This document shows positions 29,789-41,209 of a DNA stretch of 64,000 nucleotides, piece by piece. The notes under the pieces are model-generated. The model saw only the letters and a list, made by a program, of their open reading frames with translations. It was not told the origin of the DNA and made no database searches. Both the position numbers and the translations under genes were made by a program. Position 1 is the stretch's first letter. The number at the start of each line of letters is the position of its first letter. The stretch comes from Spirodela intermedia (lineage: Eukaryota > Streptophyta > Magnoliopsida > Alismatales > Araceae), in assembly GCA_902729315.2 (NCBI GenBank), contig LR746265.1, positions 2,708,892-2,772,891 on the forward strand, read 5' to 3'.

Positions 29789-32700
29789 TCAGATCTTGAA
29801 GGACTTGTACCCATCCTCGGGATTGGTCAACCCTTCCTCCCAGTCTCCCATGCGCCGGCCACCAAATACAACCTGCTGGATTCCCAAGTATCTGCAACAC
29901 AACGAGGGTCGCAAGATAATCAGCTCCAGTCCCTACACTGTCTAGTACAGAGGGCTACATATAAACTGATGGGCAGGGAGGGAGGGACTCTCGTTCATAA
30001 TATTCCACATTTATGTCATTAATAATGCATTTAAACTGAATGGAGCATCTCCCTAGCAAAGTTTCTCCTGCAAACACGATTCGTCTTGCCTGATAATTAA
30101 CTTTAATTAATCCAATGATAACCCCTGTTTTTCAACCAAGTCTTGCTAAGGGAAATCCCATTGGGATGTGAAGTCAACGCTACAGAGACCGTTATGAAAG
30201 CTTTACTATTTTTATTTATTTTCAGGAAATAGAATCTTCCCAGTATGATAGATTAATCCAACCATGAGACAGTGGCTTACTCTGAACTCAACACAGTCAA
30301 GCAATTGAGCAGCACGTCGACAGCAAACAAGTCGGATGTTCCAAGATCCACCCTACCAAAGAGCATCAAGTACATGGGTCAATGAAATATTTTCCCATCA
30401 GTTCTCAGAACATTGTTGAATAAAACAACGGATGATCCTACCAGAAACGGCCCCAGTTGTCCTGGAACTCAACGTCACCAATGTCATGGAACGATGAAGG
30501 CATCACTGTGCCAGCTTTCTCTGCATCATAAAGAGGATTATAATCCATCGATGAATTCGCCAGCTGAAAATTGGCACAAGATCGGCTCTTTAGTGATATA
30601 AGAAGATATCCGAAACATGGGCAAACAAAATTTCTGAGAGAAATAGCCATAATAATGCTTTAATGAAGCAAATCAGAGTAAAAATTAGCACATCACAGCT
30701 CATATATTGATTAGAAATACCAAAGTACACACTCCCCCCTGGGCTTTGCTTTCAGTTTCAGACCCATGTGTTCCGGAAAAATGTTCTTCATATCTGCCCA
30801 TATTATTTGCACACACAAGCACGAGGTAAACAACCAATTATATATTTCTGGTCCTCACTTAGTCCTCCAGCCAGATGATCTTGGTGATCCCAAGAAAGAT
30901 CGCGTATAATTAACATATTGAATCACAATGCAGTGGAACCAGTGGGATCACACTCATTTAACCAGATTAGTAATCCTTCTGTGACAGACAAATCGCGTAA
31001 TCCCTCTTCTCGTTGACTTGTGTTCAGATCAGGCAACCTTATAATGAAATAGACACCTTGTATTTTTACCTATTTCGATGTCACCATTAAAATTTCTTTT
31101 TCGTTTCTAATAATTTCCCCTTTTCGTTCCGCTTTATACAAAGATATTAGAAGAAAAAACAGCATAATATATAAATCGAAAATCATTCAGTAGTGAGGAG
31201 AAAACGGAAAAGAATTCATATTTTGAAGATTAACCTGAAGATTGGAAGAGTTAAATGCACCCAAACGCCCCATGACATACCATGACTGAATAACCTGCAT
31301 GAAAACACTATTATGATTTCTGAAACCATATAAACTAAATATCAAAAGGGTAACTTTTACTTACACTACCAATGAGGTCAACGTCCCTGTCTGCTGGCGC
31401 ACCATAAAGTTCGAACCATATAAATGAGTCTAAGGGATTAAAGCTGAAAAAAAAAAGAAAAAATCAAGCAAGTCAAATGCCACCACACCGGTAACTATAG
31501 GCTGAGAACAAAGGATCTGAACATTTATTTTAACCAAAGTTGAACAGCGGTAAAATTCAATTCATATCACATTAAAAATAATCCGATCAGAATCTGATCA
31601 GCTTTTGTTTTTCATAAGGAGATATGAAGCTGTTCGAGATGATATCGTAATCGAAACATATAAAATTTTCATCAAGAAACAATGGCATAACGAGCTTGCT
31701 CATTAGGTAGTCGAGCGTTAGGAAATGATATAATTATGTACCACCAGGCTGATCACGAATAAAATTAGTAAGTGATTTCTTTGCAAAAACATTCCGAACC
31801 ACACATTCTGATTGGTTATAATCCTCGGCCACACCATATTTTTAACTGGAAAAATGAACGAGAAAGATGGTAAGATATAAGGAAAAATGAACAACTTAGC
31901 ATGAAATATTTGAAGATCTAATCTGCGTTTACTATCAATCTACTCTTTTTGAGTCACTGGGACAAGATTTATCAAAGGAAATTGACGAGAAACTAGCTGC
32001 GAAATGTACAATAAGGAAAAGATATGCAAGCTGAAATACTCGATGACATAAAGGTGAAGAAATGCAAGTTGAATGTCTCTTACTCTCTGAAACTGACTTT
32101 GAAAGCAAGCACTGAGCCAGTTTTTGACTTGCGAAAGTCTCTTCCCCTCGTTCTAACCCTTTCCTCCACCTGTCAATTGCAAGGAGAAGAGCATCACTTT
32201 CATGGCCTTCACTACTAGAATTCTTTCCTTTTTTTTGCATACCCTTTTTCTCATCAGCTCCGGGTTGCCAATGCTATCACCAAGTACTCCACGGAGTTCC
32301 GCATCATCTTTGCAGGCATTTTCCAGTATCCTTTAACAAAATAAGACATTTTCTTTACGCTGAATAAACGACTGCATTGGCTGATACACTGAATTTTAAG
32401 AACTTCCCAATGTAGGTGATCATATATGAAGGAATAAATGGAGCCTCTCTTTCACTAATATCAGATGAAAAAAATATTGCGTGCTCTTATAAAATCTGAT
32501 AAAAGCATATTTCTAGTAGATATAGATATGGTGAACAAGACATGGAAAGACATTAGAGAATAGAAAGGTATAGATGAAAGTTTTGTTTCACGGATCAAGC
32601 ACAGCATACGTTGCAGATTTATTAAACAGTGATGAAAAAGGGTATATAACTCTAAAGTTCGGCCTGTTTAGTCTTTAATCATATCTCATCATCATTAAGA

Positions 32701-33383
32701 ACTGCCTTCATCTTTTAGAATCTGATACGGACCGTGAAAGTGCTCGGAATGCAATGTAAATCTCCCAGACATGCTTTCCTGGATTTGTTGCGTGCACACA
32801 GGCGCTAATGTTGCGATGAGCATCATAGTCGAGCTCACTATTAGGTTTCTTGAAAAAAATGATGCGAGCATCATCCCATTGCAGGCAAGACGTAAGTGTT
32901 GCTGAAGGGCAGAAGACAGACACGAAGCTTAAGGGAAAAAAACTCTCCTTGCGAATGAATGACTAGGTGAGAGAGAGAGAGAGAGAAGAGATGCGCATAC
33001 TTGGCCCAGGTTGGATAGTTGTTGATGCGGTCGTATTCCCTCTTCCTCTTCTCTTCTCTCACTCTGAGGAGCCTCCTCCGTCTAGCCGTCGTCCCCGAAC
33101 CTTTAGCGTCAGCTGCCGCAGCACCGGAGTAATCCCCCTCCCCCTCCAATGCCGAAGAACCACCGGAAGCGGGAAGAGCGCGAAGCACCGGCAGCCGACG
33201 GCCATGGACACTTTTGGCAGGATTGTGCCCTTCTGCGTTCCATAATAGGACACCCGACAAGCTCGCCTCAGCCGGATAAGCCTGGCCGCTCGGTTCGGGA
33301 AGGAAACTGCAGACGAGCTTCGAGAAACCATGGCGGTGACACAGCGCAGGCGAGAACGTAGAGGAGATAACGCAGCGCTCCAT
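29789..33383 (-). CDS. DUF3531 family protein, probably plastid, eight exons
   Basis: Conserved protein shared by plants and cyanobacteria; function not known to me. Exons in transcript order: 33383-33001, 32330-32243, 32169-32084, 31443-31365, 31294-31235, 30563-30442, 30352-30281, 29891-29789; phases close to 330 residues. ATG at 33383 opens a basic, Ser/Ala-rich N-terminus of about 100 residues, like a chloroplast transit peptide. The family core follows: LLRVREEKRKREYDRINNYP, LGDSIGNPELMRK, FNPLDSFIWFELYGAPADRD, SWYVMGRLGAFNSSNLQ, PSSFHDIGDVEFQDNWGR, WVDLGTSDLFAVDVLLNCL and the ending GGRRMGDWEEGLTNPEDGYK. No membrane segments. It lies 687 bp downstream of the alpha-galactosidase gene on the same strand. 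All donors are GT; exon 1 ends at a CCAA|gtatgc donor next to a GA tract. Confidence 0.9.
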
Positions 33384-34070
33384 CGGCTGTAAAACCCTGA
33401 ACCCTTCTCACAATTCCGCTCAACTCATCGCCCAAGTTCAGTCGCGAGCTCCGACCCTCGGCATCCGCACTCGGAGCGGAACGCCCCAGCTACAGATTGA
33501 ACCTTCCGGTCAGATATTTCCCTTCCCTCCTCGACCCGAATCCACAACGAATCACAAAACCCGAGTAGACGCGCAGCCACTGCCCGATTTTCTTCTGAAA
33601 GTTGAGTTTCAACTTACCCCGAAGTCAAAAAAATAAATCTGTACAGACAGTAACTATTTTAGGCAATGTCTTTTGACTCCACAGGTTTCGACAAAAAGTC
33701 AATAACAGATTCCGCTCCTCCTCCCTCCCGCCCAAGAACGTCTCCGTTTCTCCCCCTTTTCCTTCGACGACGAGGGACCCTCTCCATATCCAGCGGCCCT
33801 CAGTGCTTCGCCTTCCCCTGGTGTACAAGAAGACGAGCGCTCCTCTAATGGAAGGCATTCAAGCTCAGCAAGGCCCGAACCCTTCGACGACCCATCTGGG
33901 TACGCCATCTTCCTACCTTGACCTCTTCCATGCAATCTAACCCAAGTTAGGGATGGAGACTCGAGTAAACTGGGAATCAGCCTTTGCATATAGTTTAAGC
34001 CACGAAATTATGGCCTTATTGTACTCTTCAGCTGGAGTCTTACAGAGAAATTAATTGGTGGAAGGGCATT
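33384..34070. other. Spacer between alpha-galactosidase 3' end and DUF3531 start
   Basis: It should contain the DUF3531 promoter and the alpha-galactosidase 3' UTR. Pyrimidine-rich segments lie near 33716-33790. No further coding exon was recognised. Confidence 0.55.
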
Positions 34071-37000
34071 CTACACGGAAGGCGTCAATACGTACATCTT
34101 GCAGGCATGGGACTCCACAGTAGCGCTCAGTTCCCCTCGAATGGAGTAGGCAGTCGAGTGCTGAAGAAGAGTTCGAGCAGATGAAAGCAGTTCAGTTCAT
34201 CGTTCTAGGTGGCCCGGGGAAGTTTACAGAAGAAAGTTCTTTGCAGATCTTACCGCCCACAAATCCCGGGCCTTGACAACCATAGCTGGATCGAGCCCGA
34301 GGTCGGACCACACGACGGTGATGGAACTCTGCGAAGACCCTCTGTTCCAGAGGACCACAGCCACCCTTCCTCCGCTGAGGGAGCCAGCCCAAACCTGCGC
34401 AGAAGGGTGAAGCAGTCACTAGATCTCAACATTATCTTCATCGGTCGAACAAATGTGCGGCTTTGTAGGGCACAAGGAAGCCACACCTCCAGATCTCCTT
34501 CCTTCTTAACCTTCTGCCCTTGACGTCCCAGGGAATCTATGAACACCACACCATCTTAGATGAAGCATCGACTCTACTAAGGTTGACGACGTCCACACAA
34601 GTATAGTATCCATGGTTCTGTACCTTGGTTGACGGCGATGACCTCCTTGTTACTCAGTATTCCTTGTGTTTCATTGCTCATCGAGCGGACATCACATCCG
34701 ATAAGAAGTGGAGCCTGGAGAATATCGCATGAGACAACGGGTTCAAGCTGTGGAGGCTGAGAAGGCGGCCGATGGGAAATGGGTACCTTAACCAGTGCCC
34801 AGATGCTGAAGTGTGAAACGTATTCATCTGCTGTCATCCCACCGTTTCCTACTTCCAGCATGTCGGGATCTGTGACAAGTATCAACAGAGGAGATACTCT
34901 TAAGAGAAGGTAGTCAGTCTAGAATGAAGATATGGCTGCCATGTTCTGTGATTTCTCAAGCACAATGCAGAAAGAAGAGGCCGAAGAGACCACCATTCCA
35001 TCCTCCAGGTCTCGCGTAAGCAGCCCAGCGGTCATTCTGGTCAGCAATGGACGTCACTCTGAGAAGAAAAGAGGTCCATGGTCAGTTCACAGCTTGCATG
35101 AAGAGGCCATCGTTTTTAGCAAGAGTTCCTTTTAACACGAAGGATAGAAACCTCTCCCATTTATCCTCAATATCTCCTGTTGTTCTCCAGCTGTTTCCTA
35201 TCTCGGGAGCCCAGGTTGCTGGATCCTCTTGGCCCCTGGATTTTTATTTTTATTTTCAAAGCGAAACTCATTGAAACTTGTGAGAATCACCGATTCAGTA
35301 TTATTCAAAAATCGAAGAAATAAGCAGCTGACCATTCACACATGGAGAAGAATATCCTGCGTCCGGAGTTGAGCAAAGCTTTGCTCATCTTATCATACCT
35401 GCACCACCACCGAACAAGAAAATGATAAAATCAGAAGGGTTCTGGAGCTTCGTGGAGATGGTCCTTGGTCACCTTTTGATTATTATCGGTTATATTCTGA
35501 CAAATTAAGTCGATAGAGCATTTTAAGGAAAAAAAAAATTAATCACCAACGGATAAGAAGCAAAATCATTTGGAATTGAAGGCCATAATCCAATATCCGA
35601 AATATTTATTTCTTGAAGATTGTAGAGTTACCACTGACAAAAACCAGTATATAAACGGTGTCTATAATTCAATAATTTATTTCAATTGTGTAAATCTGTT
35701 AGAAGCATAAAAATGAACGACGAGGAAATTTAAAAGATCTTACGTAAAAGTTTATATTCAGAGTCAAAATGGATGGCAAAGTAGTCAAAAAATAGGTTCC
35801 TACTACAAGTCGGATCTTTGTTCCAAGAGATGAGCAGAAACTAGGATTTTATGGAAACCATTTTGGTATTTTACGTAAACAATATTAAAATTATTGATGC
35901 ACAACTGAGAAAACATGTGAAAGAGAAGAAGAAAAATATATGACAGATTTCCATTAGAGATTTCTCCCAGGTCTCATATGGAGGTTCAGGTCTCGGCCTC
36001 TTCACTTCTACCAACCAAGATCAGAAAACTTGGCCGCTAGGCTGATATCAATATAGATACCTCTCCTTGGGGCTAGTTCCAGGGTTGTAACAGTTATCGT
36101 ATTTAAGGTAGTCAACTCCCTGAGGAAGATAAAAATGGAGTTAGGCGTAAATATGGCATACAGGTCTAGGAAAACCTCGCAAGAAAAATAAAATATTTAT
36201 CGATACCCATGAGGCAAAGGTTTTGGCATCTTGATCTTCATATCCCAACGACCCAGGCATTGTCTTGCTGCACGTATAGCTCCTGAAACATACTCAAGGA
36301 TCGAGGCTAAAATCTAGATACTTCTATATGAAGGTTAAGAAATTGACATTATGGACTTCTGTGAAAGATCATGCAATTGTTCCAGTAAAGAAGTCGGATC
36401 AGAGCTCAAAATCATTTCAACATATTAGAAGCGAAAAATTACAATGATGGTCTTGTCTAACTTTTAAAGGAAAATTATTCAGGGGGGACAAAAACAGGGG
36501 GAGAATGGGAAAGTGTGTTGGGAGTATCTACCCTGCATCACTATAGACGCCAAGCAAAAGCCCCTTGCCGTGCACATAATCCGCAAGATTCTTTATGCCC
36601 GAAGGGAAAGCTGAAGCTTTGGGCACCAAGTTACCCTGTGAAAATCCAAAATCCGGGGCTCAAATTATAAATTTATAAAAAAATATAAACATTGAGACAA
36701 AGACAACTCTCAGCAATATCCAATCACCGCATTGCCTGATCCCATTATGCTCAACGAATCTCAAACAGCCTTACTCAGAGAACCCAATAGCTGTTCTGAT
36801 TACTAGTGAGAACACTTGATCGATTAGAGCTGCGATGGTTTCCCAACTTATGAAGGTCATTCTACCGTAGATACTTCAAAACAGGCATTCTTAACTTATT
36901 ATGAAACCAGTGTAGAGCTGGAAGTAGGTTGAGGCTGATCCACACGGCACGATGTTTCAAAAAAAAATTACTGAAGTCGTTGTACCTGAGAGTCCCTGTT

Positions 37001-38273
37001 CAGCTCAGCCCAGCAGTCATCTGATGCATCAAGAACGAGTCAATGTATTGAAACACCAGTGGGAGACATCACGAAGAGAGGAGACTCGGAAGAAGTCCAA
37101 AGACCTAGGTTTACGTATTTATAACCAAGAGAAGATAGCCCGGTCGACACCATTGCATCCGCTGCAAAGAGATGATCAGGGTCGTGAGATTGCCCAGTTT
37201 GTTTCAAAGTCAAGTGAGACGAAACGATAATAAAAATATGTTCTTTATGATTAACCATTTTGCCCCACCACACAGTCAACAATGTACCCACCACCGATCG
37301 ATCATTATCATACAAAAGCGACTGATCTGAAAACGGAGTATGTAGAAGCTCACCCGTTTCCCTGATCATCTGCTCGTTGACATCGCAATGGAAGTGATTC
37401 CAACTGTTCCACCTGATCAAACACAGCGTTGCAACTGATTATCCCGTCAAATGACTGTGTCTTCGTCTAGTCATTGACTGTAATACAGAGAAATTCACGC
37501 CAATTTGGCATGATTCAGAATCCGAATGGTCATGTCTCGGATGTGTGGATGGAGACCATGCGCTGTCTAGTGACTTCCATCTTCTCTCTGGCCCGCCCAC
37601 GAGTCAGGGTGTGTTCCCTCTCATCAACGTATGAATTTCTTTAAATGGTTTTTTATTTTATTATGTGTTATCATGTCACGATGTCGACATAATTTCGGAT
37701 GCCATTTATGTTGCATGTTAACAGTATAATCTCTAATAATTAAAATATTTGCTAGCCTAAGATGTTCGTGGAAAGCATGAAAATTTATAATTTTTTTCCT
37801 AGTATCATCGATTCTACACGATGGTTTTGCCCAAAGAAGTAGATCACTGGCGCCGCCCCCATCGCCACGGCAACGTTTTCTCCCCCGTCGGCGGCAGGAC
37901 AAGTCAGGTGTCCGTGATCGTCGCCGGCGTGGGGGGGCGTTTGGGGAGGTGGACAAATTTGCATGGCGGTGAATCGCAGAGTCGTTATCAGTAATCGACG
38001 GAAGCGGAAAGTAACCAGGCGGTATCGATGTGATGAGAGAGAAGTTGGGGGGGGGGGGAGGAGTTACCCCATCTGAGGAGTTCGGCCGAGCCCATTCTCC
38101 AATGTAGAACGGCGACTCGAATACACACCGTATCCGGCATCCTTCACGAAGCGACTATCGACTCCCCCGGAGAAGAAGCAGAGCAGAACCAGCACTGAAA
38201 GACCCGCCAATGCTCGTCCCAGCGCAGATCGAACAGCCATGTCCCGACGGAGAAGCGAACGAGGAGCCTTCAT
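34071..38273 (-). CDS. Alpha-galactosidase (GH27), secreted, fifteen exons
   Basis: Releases terminal alpha-1,6-galactose from oligosaccharides, galactomannans or galactolipids, in the wall or vacuole. Exons in transcript order: 38273-38068, 37412-37354, 37161-37105, 37020-36986, 36635-36532, 36282-36207, 36119-36061, 35398-35333, 35235-35152, 35058-34994, 34869-34787, 34714-34624, 34536-34487, 34394-34254, 34160-34071; phases close to 421 residues. The signal peptide core is [15 protein letters not shown]. Starts at 38273 or 38240 both place it well, and the frame is open up to an ATG at 38402, so the start is uncertain. Family signatures: [43 protein letters not shown] with the nucleophile aspartate near 187, [15 protein letters not shown], and [13 protein letters not shown] with the acid/base aspartate. 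Exon 4 is only 35 nt. The ending [10 protein letters not shown] is typical. All catalytic residues are present. Confidence 0.93.
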
Positions 38274-38598
38274 CTTCCCGAATGGTCCGGCAAAGGGGAC
38301 GACGCCCACTATAACATCGCCGTCGTCTTCCGCGTAGTCCTTCTGACAGCGTGTCAGGATCGGGAAACGGCTGCGTGAATCCCTTTGGATACAGTCACCC
38401 ATCCGCGGCCATGAACTGACCGTGACGCCCGCCGCCGCCGCTCACCGGAGCGACACGTCCGGTCGCTCTGGCCGATTTCTTCGCAGCGGGAGTGATCGTA
38501 ACCCGCCTCCTGGTCGACGCCAGTTGGAGCACAGAAATGTGTCGTCGATCGTTCGGCGACCTTCTCGACAGTGAAGACCCAGCATGGCGACGGATGCC

Positions 38599-38706
38599 CG
38601 TCGTCTTCTTCCCTTTTCTCTCATTCACTATCCGCCTCTCTTCGTTACTGCGCGTCGTCTTCTTCCCTTTCCTCTCCTTGACCATCAGCCTCTCTGCGTT
38701 ACTGCG
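38599..38706. repeat. 54 bp tandem duplication
   Basis: Two adjacent copies (38599-38652, 38653-38706) each begin CGTCGTCTTCTTCCCTTT and end GTTACTGCG, with several substitutions between them. The length is a multiple of three, so open frames on both strands run through both copies. Confidence 0.85.
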
Positions 38707-39933
38707 CCGCAGTCCGCGTTCGTCGTTCACATGCTACAGCACGTCGATCGCCGGCCAGATCGACGTCGTCGACGCTTTTACGGCTTCCAGCTCTCCATTC
38801 CTTCTACTAGAACCAAACCTCTGTCACCTTTTTAGCACGTGTTTAGAGATGGTGCATAATTTCCTCTTTTTTTTTGTATTAATGCTTCATCGACTATGAT
38901 CTCATAGATTTGGATGCAAGTAAATAAGAGTTGTTATTCTTCAATTTATTCGGAAATTAACCATCATAATATGCACCGTTCAGTGACCTACACATTGATT
39001 TTAATCATCCAATTAATAAAATATAATATTAATATAAATAATGTTCATCATTAAATGTTATATTTTTCTAATTGTACTAAATGATGGCTCTAGAACCATA
39101 CTTCATTGATAATTTAGAGTGTATGGAATTTTAGATGTCATTAATATTAAAATTGTACACTCCATATTTCATATTTTTGCATGAGTTATAATACGGGCTC
39201 AATATTTTATGGTACCATTGTGAAATAAGTACATTATGCAATACCCATCATAACCCCTCTTCCTAATTATTTTTATTACTTCGCCTTTAATTCCATTATA
39301 ATTTTTGTTTTTTTTATTTTTCTCCTATCAGCTTCATAATGAATATATGGATATATGGATTATAGTTACAGTATTTTCAAGCAAAAATTGATGGTATTGC
39401 TATGTACATAGAAGGTGAAATCTTAATACTATAAGACTTTTAATTACCATGGATGGAGTAAATGCTCTAAATGGATATAATTTATAGTTTTTTTTAATTT
39501 TAGTGACTTTGGTGAGTACTATACGTGCACACTTTTTATAGTTATGAACCCAAGTCTAAAATATGAAAATTAATAAATATGTATTTACTGAGATTATATT
39601 GTCTTTCATAAAGGTCGGAAGCCTTTAAAATACACACCTTGAGTTGACATGTTATGATGATTTTTTTTACATTATTTAAAGACTAGATATTTCACTCTAG
39701 GACCATGCCATAAAGAGCGTTCATCAAGTTTATCGCATGTTTCTCTAGTTTTCTATGGGTTCTAGGTAACAATTTATTAAAATTTAATCGTATTTATAGA
39801 GCTTTAGTACGAACATAGTTTTTTTTTCCAAAAAATGAAAATTAAGCATTAATGGCGTCCAGCCAATTTTAAAATAAAACAGTGAATAATGAGATTTTTT
39901 GGTAAATATGTGATTTTTTTCATATATATATAA

Positions 39934-39936
<3 letters not shown>

Positions 39937-39964
<28 letters not shown>
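39937..39964. repeat. (CT)n microsatellite in the AT-rich core
   Basis: About 14 CT units directly after a short AT run. Confidence 0.9.
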
Positions 39965-41209
39965 AAATTAACCTCTCGGGCATATAACGAGCCAAAAATA
40001 ATAGGGGGCCTTGAGTGGATGATATTAAAATGTTAAATACTAGTTTTAAGTATATGAAAATTATGTTATAATCCTTTTTTTGAGGTTCATCAAATGCCAA
40101 TTCCGGAAAGTGGTGAGAGATTTTCTGTGTAAAATTTTAATAATTATTATTATGAAAAAATATTATTTTTTTCCTAACTACGTTATTAAGATAATTGTGA
40201 GATAATACGAACTCCAAATATTCCTATAATATGCAGAAGTCTGGGAGACATCTGGCTTACGAACAAGATACGGTATGAAAGGAATGCGTGTGGAGGTTCG
40301 AACATTGCAGGAAGTTCGCCGACTTCCAACTGAACTGCCGGCCCACTAAAAGCTGGGATCTTGGGGGACGAAGGCTGATGGGTAAGGGAAATCCTTGCCG
40401 GGGGATAAGGAGAAGCGGGGACCGTTGACAGCGGTGGGCGGTGGGGAAGCACTTATGGCTCGAGAGCTGAGCCAGAAGTTTAATTCTTGTTTCGGAATTG
40501 AAACAGAGATCGTCTTCCAGAAAAATGGGTCGATTCTAATTATGCAGTGTAATATCATCAAATATTATATTCGATTAAACAACATGAATTCTGCGGATCA
40601 TGTTTCAGTCGGGGCTGGTAGTGCCGTTCGGAATCCAACCAGGGATATTCGCAATCGCATCAGATGGCAGCGATCTTATTTCCATCGGAAGAGGCTGCGC
40701 AGTGAGAGAGTTGGTGCCTTCAGCTCTTCATTCCCTCTGCCCGACCGTCAGCATAGAGCAGAAGCGCCGTCTAGCTGCCGCGCCGGTGGGAAGACTCGCA
40801 GGTAAGAGACGGGTAGATCCTAAACGACTCCATGTTCTACAGCCTCTACCTTTTTCTCAGGTAGTCCAGCCTCTCGACCTAAGCATCTGAGATCTAACCC
40901 GTGGGTCCTTCCTTCTTACATGAATGAAGAGGTTTCTCCGCCTCGTGTCATCTACTTTCAGGCTTTAGCAGCACTCTTCTCTCTCGTTCATCGTCATCGT
41001 CTGACGATTTCCGTTAAAACTAGGCAAAACTTAGTTTTTACGCACACGCATACAGTGCTCCATTGAGGGGTCGAGCTTCGTTGCCTCGGCTCGTCGGCGA
41101 AGGTTTCCCTTTTTGTCTTTCCGACCTTTTCGTGCCCGCTCATACTCTCTGATCTCTGTTCAACATTCTTCTCTGGTGTTCCAGTGGACTTCCTTTCTGG
41201 GCCGACTGA

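Larger units (their letters stand above)
38274..41209. other. Divergent spacer between alpha-galactosidase and pyruvate kinase
   Basis: The left part (38274-38860) is GC-rich and contains a 54 bp tandem duplication. The core (about 38870-40200) is very AT-rich with few open frames and a CT tract at 39937-39964. The right part is mixed and carries the pyruvate kinase promoter and leader. No gene was recognised. Confidence 0.6.

Noticed and set aside
37624-37956. Minus-strand frame in alpha-galactosidase intron 1
   Set aside because: Arg-rich low-complexity start and no recognisable domain; intron sequence is the simpler reading.
38300-38402. Alpha-galactosidase start at ATG 38402
   Set aside because: It would add about 43 charged residues before the signal peptide; the ATG at 38273 or 38240 fits a secreted enzyme better. 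Kept as an open question in the findings.
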